In this document: positions 7,601 through 12,451 of the stretch, piece by piece
Position numbering within the stretch: position 1 is the stretch's first letter
How the letters are laid out: each line of letters opens with the position of its first letter
NCBI GenBank assembly: GCA_002964805.2
Contig: PUDQ02000064.1
Location: 1 to 12,451 of the forward strand
Origin: Trametes villosa
Lineage: Eukaryota > Basidiomycota > Agaricomycetes > Polyporales > Polyporaceae
Direction of reading: 5' to 3'
DNA: 12,451 nt
Made by a program: the position numbers and the translations under genes
The notes under the pieces: generated by a model
The model's input: the letters and a program-made list of their open reading frames with translations, nothing else
The model's database searches: none
Told to the model about the DNA's origin: nothing

Positions 7601-10444
7601 ATGCCACAAGAGAGCGGCAACCTTCCGCGACCGCGCTCCGCGATGCCCCCAGCGCGCCATCCCACCGCTCCCATCTTCGACCCGCAAGAAGTGCGCACCC
7701 TGCGCGGTTTCTTCCAGGATCTCGAGGCGCTCTTTGAGATCAGCGAGGTGGATGATGAACGAGCTAAGAAGCGGTGGGTCATCCGTTACCTCCCGATGGC
7801 CGTGAGCGATCTCTGCGAGAGCCTTCCGGCCTACGCGAGCGACGCGAAGTTGTACGAGGACCTCAAGAGCGCGATCGCGGAACTCTACCCTGAGGCGGGC
7901 GAAGCGCGCAAGTACTCGGTGGCCAATGTCGAGGCTCTCGTAGCAGCGCGCAGGATGCGGTCGATCACCAGTATCGTGGAGCTCTCCAGCTACCATCGCG
8001 ACTTCCTTGCCCAGACCATCTACCTCGTCAAGACGGACCACATCTCTAAGTCGGAACAGTCGCGCCTCTTCGTGCGCGGTATCTGCTCGCCGCTCCGGGA
8101 ACAGGTCTTGCAGCGCCTACAGCTCAAGGAGCCGGACCATTACCCTGACGACCCCTACCCGCTGGAGACCGTCTACAACGCAGCGGTCTTTGTCCTCCAT
8201 GGCACCCTCGCGTCTGATCTGCCATCTGCGCCTGCGCCTGCGACACACACGGCACTGAGCGCGCCAAACACCGGTGGAGCGATGGTGAAGATGGAGGATC
8301 TTGGCGCCATCCTGAGGCTACTCGCGCAATCGGTCAGCGAAGGGAGCGCGGGCGCGACCGCGCACACCGCGAACCCCGATAGAGGCCCACAGCAGGTCCA
8401 GCTGCCGCCACCAGCTCACGGCGAAGCTTGGTATCCGCCCGCGAACACCTCAGATGGACACTCCTGCCACTACTGTGGCGGCGTGAGCTGCCAGCTACGG
8501 AACTGCCCGGCCGTCGAAGAGGACATCCGGGGCGGTCACGTCAGGCGCAATGACCAAGGCTATGTGGTGCTCTCGAACGGCAGCTTCATCCCCAGGACAC
8601 TCTTCAGCCCACACTTCGAAGGCGTAACAATCCGCGACCGCGTCTACGAGTGGCATCGCCGCAACCCGGGCGCACTGGCACATCACGCGAACGCGCCGGC
8701 GCCGGTGGTCGCACAGCTCAGCTTCGAGGTCGCGCGCGACAACTATGGCCGCCCTCCCAGGCCTAGCTTCCAGCTCAGCGCAGCCGAGCGCATTGCGCAG
8801 CTCGAGCACGAGATCCGCATGCTCAAGCAGGCTAGCCATAGCCAAGGCCGGAATGGTGCCGATAGTGTGGCGAGGTCCCCATACCGCAGCTCACATTCAC
8901 GACCGACTTCGCTGTTCCCCAGGGAGCGAGAGCGCTCTGGCGATGTGTACGCCAACCAGCCATGCATCAAACACCCCTCCCGGCCACAAGCCGAGCCCCG
9001 GCCGACACACACTAGCTCTAGCCAGTGCCAGCGCGACCCCTCACCTCATCAGCCAGTTCTACCCCCAAACGCAGCGGCAGGCGAAGCGCGCGCGTACCGC
9101 GAAGCGACCACCATGGAAGGACACGAGAACCCCCTTGCGAAGACGCGCGACACGGCATACAACCCATCCCATGGACCGGCTCAACTCAGGGCTATCGCGG
9201 TGGGCGACATGTGCGATGCAATGATCAGTATGATCGCGCGCGAGGCCAACTCCCCCAGAGTGGCTGACCGCCCACCCACACCTTCCCCAGTCTCTTCCTC
9301 ACGACAAGGACCCACAGCGAGCGAAGCACGAGAACACCCTTTCGCGAAACCGCGCCGCAAGGCAGCTGCCCTTTCACCGAGCCGCGATATTGGCAAGCCC
9401 CCAGTAACGCGGAGCACACCAGAGCGCGAGGCGGCCGGTCAGACGCGTACTCCAGACTACAGCCCTAAGTTTGCGGAGGAGATCCCCGAGACATTGCGGA
9501 AGACACCACCCGCTGCGCGATCGCCAAAGCGCCCCCTTCCCCTCCTTCCTGAGCGACATGCAAAGTCTTGCGACACCGACCCCCCACCCCCAGTTCCGAC
9601 CACCATGCGCTCCACCAGCATCGCCTGCGCCGCTTCTCTCCTTGACCCTCGCGAGAGCCAGGACTTGCGTCACCAGGATTCGCTAGAGACCGCGAGTCTC
9701 GCAAGCAACAAGGCGCTAGACCGCGCTAGGGTTGCGGCGATCATGGAGGCGGATGGGGACGGATGCGCCCTCAGCGCCTATACCCCTGTGCCCCCTGCTT
9801 CAGATTCTACGCGCTCCGTGTCCTCATATCCCGCACGCGTGCTCGCTCTACCTGCGCTCTATCCCCCGTCCTGCAATCGCGTCCCCGAGGCCACTGCGGC
9901 CTTTCCCCCCAGCTCAGACCTACAAAGCGAACCTGCCGCCTCTGACTCATTGCTCGGCTCTGCGGTCGCGTTTGGAACCACTGGCACAGCGACACGCGAC
10001 TCTGTCGCCCTGGACCTCACGCTGGACCACCGCAAGATGCGCTTATCCTACTGCCCCTTCCGCACGCGACCAGTGAAAACGCTCTACCTGGTCGGTGTCC
10101 ACAGACTAGTCGCGGAGACGCAGATCAGCCAGGGCCAGAGCGCGACGCACTGGCTTCCCCTGCGACCGCGCAGGAGCCTCTCTGGCGCCGGCAGCCTCAC
10201 CCACCCCTTCGCGCTCACCCAGGTGACCGAGGACGGTCACAATCTCAGTGGGGGGGAGGATGCACCGGACGCAGGCACCCAGAAAACGAGCGGAGCGCCA
10301 GGTCAGAGCGCGCCAGCGAGGAGAACCACGGAGCAAACCAGAGTCATCTTGACAGCGGAGGGCGACACACGCGCGATCGCAGGACTAGAGGACAGCAACG
10401 ACAGCGAGCCAGCGACCGAGGAGATCACACTGGAAGACAACTAG
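7601..10444 (+). CDS. Retrotransposon Gag-like protein with CCCC zinc knuckle (947 aa)
   Basis: One uninterrupted frame of 947 codons from the first ATG; M15 is a second possible start. Residues 26-203 match, by my recollection, the helical Gag region of basidiomycete Ty3/gypsy-type elements: an aromatic FFQDLEALF block, W-x-I-R-Y-L near 59-64, LYPEA, and the hallmark YPDDPYPLETVYNAA (181-195). A knuckle follows at 289-302: C-x2-C-x4-C-x4-C, the spacing of a CCHC knuckle but with Cys in the His position. Next come VRRNDQG ... IPRTLF ... RDRVYEWHRRNPG, usual for this family, and a short coiled coil (about 393-412, AERIAQLEHEIRMLKQ). Residues 415-947 are Pro/Ser/Arg-rich and probably disordered, with two similar E-x-P-x-A-K segments near 507 and 577. 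Gag proteins assemble particles and bind RNA. The tail is unusually long and no Pol follows. Confidence 0.8.
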   Translation: MPQESGNLPRPRSAMPPARHPTAPIFDPQEVRTLRGFFQDLEALFEISEVDDERAKKRWVIRYLPMAVSDLCESLPAYASDAKLYEDLKSAIAELYPEAGEARKYSVANVEALVAARRMRSITSIVELSSYHRDFLAQTIYLVKTDHISKSEQSRLFVRGICSPLREQVLQRLQLKEPDHYPDDPYPLETVYNAAVFVLHGTLASDLPSAPAPATHTALSAPNTGGAMVKMEDLGAILRLLAQSVSEGSAGATAHTANPDRGPQQVQLPPPAHGEAWYPPANTSDGHSCHYCGGVSCQLRNCPAVEEDIRGGHVRRNDQGYVVLSNGSFIPRTLFSPHFEGVTIRDRVYEWHRRNPGALAHHANAPAPVVAQLSFEVARDNYGRPPRPSFQLSAAERIAQLEHEIRMLKQASHSQGRNGADSVARSPYRSSHSRPTSLFPRERERSGDVYANQPCIKHPSRPQAEPRPTHTSSSQCQRDPSPHQPVLPPNAAAGEARAYREATTMEGHENPLAKTRDTAYNPSHGPAQLRAIAVGDMCDAMISMIAREANSPRVADRPPTPSPVSSSRQGPTASEAREHPFAKPRRKAAALSPSRDIGKPPVTRSTPEREAAGQTRTPDYSPKFAEEIPETLRKTPPAARSPKRPLPLLPERHAKSCDTDPPPPVPTTMRSTSIACAASLLDPRESQDLRHQDSLETASLASNKALDRARVAAIMEADGDGCALSAYTPVPPASDSTRSVSSYPARVLALPALYPPSCNRVPEATAAFPPSSDLQSEPAASDSLLGSAVAFGTTGTATRDSVALDLTLDHRKMRLSYCPFRTRPVKTLYLVGVHRLVAETQISQGQSATHWLPLRPRRSLSGAGSLTHPFALTQVTEDGHNLSGGEDAPDAGTQKTSGAPGQSAPARRTTEQTRVILTAEGDTRAIAGLEDSNDSEPATEEITLEDN

Positions 10445-10748
10445 CGCGGCACATGGTGGACGCGCAGGCGCGATAGGCTCCCAGACAATGCGGACACATA
10501 CGAAGAGCGCGCTGGCGTGCTCCCACTTCCCTCTCGCTTCCATCTTCTTCTTTGTACATTGCGCTCATTCGCTCTGGCTCGCTCTCTCTCTCTTTCTCTC
10601 GCTCTCTCGCTCTTGCGCCCCTTTGCTCTCTCTCACGCGCTCTCTCACCTCTCTCCCCTTCCCTTATCCTGCGGACCAGCTTGAGACCCAAGACAGGCCG
10701 ACCAGCGCCGCGCAGGAGCGCGCGGGCAGGCCTATCTATATAACACTG
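10445..10748. other. Spacer between Gag-like ORF and satellite
   Basis: No gene is seen. The stretch holds a polypyrimidine tract and, at its right end, the sequence ATCTATATAACA (10734-10745), which looks TATA-box-like and recurs just beyond the far end of the satellite. Confidence 0.5.
10580..10665 (+). repeat. CT-rich simple-sequence tract
   Basis: About 85 bases dominated by CTCT and CTCG words, broken by short G-containing interruptions (GCGCCC, ACGCGC). It follows the Gag-like stop by some 135 bases. It could be a degenerate microsatellite, a polypyrimidine core promoter region, or a remnant of a retroelement polypurine/polypyrimidine signal. Nothing in it decides between these. Confidence 0.65.
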
Positions 10749-10766
10749 GCCAGATGCGCATCTGGC
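10749..10766. repeat. 18-bp perfect palindrome at the satellite border
   Basis: GCCAGATGCGCATCTGGC is its own reverse complement. It directly abuts the first satellite-type sequence (GCGTGCCC words), so it marks the left border of the array. Confidence 0.85.
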
Positions 10767-12027
10767 GCGTGCCCTTTGCGTGCCCCCGTGCGTGCCTCGC
10801 TTTTTATGGGACAACCGCTGGGCCGATTGCTTAGCTGTTTTCAAAAGATAGTAGGTCCATATCAGGGCTACAGAACACAACTTGTTTCATGGCAATAGGT
10901 GCAGCGGTTGTGCCACAAACGGGGGCACGTGCCTGCGTGCCCCCGTATTCGCTGCGTGCCCTTTGCGTGCCCCCTGGATTCTGGCCCAACCGCTGCACCG
11001 ATTGCTTAGCTGTCTTCAAAAGATATTAGGGGTATATCAGGGCTACAGAATGCATCTTGGTTTGTGCCAATAGCTATAGCCGTTGTGCCACAATTGGGGG
11101 CACGTGTGCGCATGCCCCTTGCGTGCCCCTACTTTTGCTGCGTGCCCCCTGGATTGCAGACCATCCACTTGGCCTATCGCTTAGCTGTCTTCAAAGTATG
11201 TTAGGTATATATCAGGGCTACAAATAGCAACTTGATTCATGTTTATATCTGCTTCCATTGTCCCGCAATCAGGGGCACGTGTGTGCATGCCCCTTGCGTG
11301 CCCCAACCTTGGCTGCGTGCCCCCTGGATTGTGACCCAGATACTAAGTCAATCGCTTAGCTGTCTTCAGGAGATATTGGAACCATGATAAGGCTACAGAA
11401 CACAACTTGTTTCGTGCCAATAGGTGCAGTCGTTGTCTCACAACTAGGGGCACGTGCCTGCGTGCCCCTTGCGTGCCCCCTGGATTTTGGCGTCCCCACT
11501 GGGCCGATCGCTTAGCTGTCGTCAAAAGATATTAGGTCCATATTAGTGCTACAGAACACAAGTTGTTTCGTGTCAATAGGTGCAGTGGTTGTCCCACAAT
11601 CGGGGGCACGTGCCTGCGTGCCCCCTGCGTGCCCTTTGCGTGCCCCCGTGCGTGCCTTGCGTTTTATGGGACAACCGCTGGGCCAATCGCTTAGCTGTCT
11701 TCAAAAGATATCAGGTCCATATCAGGGCCACAGAACACACGTTGTTTCGTGCCAATAGGTGCAGTGGTTGTGCCACAATCGGGGGCACGTGCCTGCGTGC
11801 CCCCGTATTGGCTGCGTGCCCCCTACGTGCCCTTTGCGTGCCCCCTGGATTGTGACCCAACCGCTTGACCTACTGCTTAGCTGTGTTCAAAAGATATTAT
11901 AGCTATATCAGGGCTATAGAACACAACTTGTTTTGTGTTGATAGCTATAGTCGTTGTGCCACAATTGGGGGCACGTGCCTGCATGCCCCTTGCGTGCCCC
12001 CTGTGTGCCCCTCGTGTGCCCTCTACC
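10767..12027. repeat. Seven-copy satellite array, period about 175 bp
   Basis: The anchor GCTTAGCTGT (T/G variants after it) recurs at 10829, 11004, 11179, 11354, 11510, 11689 and 11875, i.e. spacings of 175, 175, 175, 156, 179 and 186. Each unit runs through TTCAAAAGATATTAGG, a TATCAGGGCTACAGAACACA-like stretch, often CCAATAGGTGCAG, TTGTGCCACAA, then a G-run plus CACGTG and a variable ladder of GCGTGCCCC words. Length differences lie in the GCGTGCCC ladder. CACGTG is kept in all seven units (10926, 11101, 11276, 11451, 11607, 11786, 11972). In several units GGGGGCACG and CGTGCCCCC form hairpin arms with a six-base loop. No unit has a convincing reading frame. Confidence 0.92.
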
Positions 12028-12165
12028 TGCCTCTTTTAATAAGGGCAACTGGTCATGGTACAAGATCTATATAACAGCTGATCAATCAGCCTTCAAAACG
12101 CACTCACTTTCATGATTTTATGTCTTGCTAGCCTACAGCAACGATGAGCAAGCCTTAAGCAAGAG
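12028..12165. other. Spacer between satellite and palindrome cluster
   Basis: AT-richer unique sequence. GATCTATATAACAG at 12064-12077 shares ATCTATATAACA with the left flank of the satellite. CAGCTGATCAATCAGC-type dyad words follow. No gene is seen. Confidence 0.5.
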
Positions 12166-12210
12166 GTGACGTGACCATTGAGGGCAATCTGTCCTCACCT
12201 GTCACACAGA

Positions 12211-12245
12211 GGTGACGGTCCACAAGAATCTTGTGGACCGTCACC
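12211..12245. repeat. Perfect 17-bp-arm palindrome (hairpin 1)
   Basis: Arms GGTGACGGTCCACAAGA and TCTTGTGGACCGTCACC flank a single central A. As RNA or single-stranded DNA this would be a near loop-less hairpin; as duplex it can extrude as a cruciform. Its core recurs in the second hairpin at the right end of the window. Confidence 0.93.
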
Positions 12246-12261
12246 CCCCTGTTACCAGTGA

Positions 12262-12381
12262 CGTGACCAGAATCGAGCGAGGGTGGATGTGAGTCACAAT
12301 CCGTGACCAGAATCGAGCAAGGGTGGATGTGAGTCACAACTCGTGACTCACATAGGGCAAGGGTGGATGTGAGTCACAGGT
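12262..12381. repeat. Three tandem 40-bp repeats with TGASTCA sites
   Basis: Units start at 12262, 12302 and 12342 with an exact 40-bp period. The first two share CGTGACCAGAATCGAGC; all three share AGGGTGGATGTGAGTCACA. TGAGTCA lies at 12290, 12330 and 12370, and the third unit also carries TGACTCA at 12344. A degenerate fourth copy (GTGACGTGACCA) occurs near 12166. Confidence 0.9.
12343..12377. repeat. 11-bp inverted repeat with 13-nt loop
   Basis: In the third 40-bp unit GTGACTCACAT is followed, after 13 bases, by its exact reverse complement ATGTGAGTCAC. The first two units have only the GTGAC/GTCAC ends of this stem, so the perfect stem is specific to the third unit. Confidence 0.85.
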
Positions 12382-12393
12382 CATGTGCTTCCT

Positions 12394-12448
12394 GTCACAG
12401 GGGAGTGACGGTCCACAAGATTCTTGTGGACTGTCACCCCTGTGTGAC
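12394..12448. repeat. Long imperfect palindrome (hairpin 2)
   Basis: About 27-base arms meet near 12420. The inner arm GGTCCACAAGA/TCTTGTGGACTGTCAC matches hairpin 1 with one change (G to A in the right arm). The outer arms (GTCACAGGGG / CCCCTGTGTGAC) pair with a 2-nt offset. It ends three bases before the window edge, so the structure may continue. Confidence 0.85.
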
Positions 12449-12451
12449 AAC

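Larger units (their letters stand above)
7343..10444 (+). mobile_element. Putative Ty3/gypsy-type Gag segment without pol
   Basis: The interval holds a complete Gag-type ORF and possibly a primer-binding site, but no protease, reverse transcriptase, RNase H or integrase sequence follows in the window: after 10444 come simple sequence and satellite DNA. No flanking pair of direct repeats is visible. It may be a non-autonomous or deleted LTR element, or a host gene derived from one. The element limits are not defined. Confidence 0.45.

Noticed and set aside
10488..10898. Several 60-150 codon frames across the CT tract and satellite
   Set aside because: They arise from low-complexity CT and GCGTGCCC repeats and change between units; none has start context or family resemblance.
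10767..12027. Repeat array considered as a CRISPR
   Set aside because: Units are about 175 bp and similar over their whole length, with no short repeat/unique spacer alternation, and the genome is eukaryotic.
10767..12027. Array considered as telomeric or as an LTR
   Set aside because: No TTAGGG-type tracts occur, and tandem units of this size without TG...CA ends or a PBS do not fit an LTR.

Overview
The window reads as nuclear DNA of a filamentous basidiomycete, most likely an Agaricomycete. It is GC-rich. Coding runs are cut by introns of about 42-79 bases with GTRNGT-type donors, CTRAY-like branch points and YAG acceptors. Translation starts often follow pyrimidine-rich leaders, and the recognisable families are ones I associate with mushroom-forming fungi. 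There are no ribosome-binding-site or operon signals. All splicing was done by eye, so exon borders are predictions.

Left half (1-6.5 kb): five protein genes, none a housekeeping gene. From left to right: a small multi-exon minus-strand gene (322-1493, about 224 aa) whose last four exons resemble the conserved tail of a basidiomycete-specific family; a minus-strand gene of about 181 aa with an uncertain 5' end (1743-2352, perhaps from 2466); a three-exon plus-strand gene of 163 aa (2893-3490); a four-exon minus-strand gene of 360 aa ending in two SUMO-interaction-like VIDLT motifs (3780-5022); and a two-exon minus-strand gene of 342 aa with a six-cysteine, zinc-cluster-like N-terminus and acidic stretches (5404-6481). 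The spliced genes at 322-1493, 2893-3490 and 3780-5022 each hold an intron-like segment that is a multiple of three and stop-free, so retained-intron forms would stay in frame.

Right half (6.5-12.45 kb): accessory or mobile DNA. A long intact plus-strand ORF (7601-10444, 947 aa) carries a Ty3/gypsy-type Gag region of the kind multiplied in basidiomycetes, followed by a zinc knuckle whose histidine is replaced by cysteine, then a long proline/serine-rich tail. No protease, reverse transcriptase or integrase lies downstream. A polypyrimidine tract and an 18-bp perfect palindrome follow, then a seven-copy satellite (period about 175 bp) in which every unit keeps a CACGTG box and which shows a higher-order pattern (units 1 and 6 alike, 2 and 7 alike). 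The window ends in a palindrome-rich block: two long hairpins with the same core bracket three exact-period 40-bp repeats carrying TGASTCA sites.

The genes do not form an evident pathway. The most unusual parts are the block from 10.7 to 12.45 kb (satellite plus hairpin cluster), the pol-less Gag gene with a CCCC knuckle, and the double-SIM protein. I saw no convincing tRNA, rRNA or CRISPR array.
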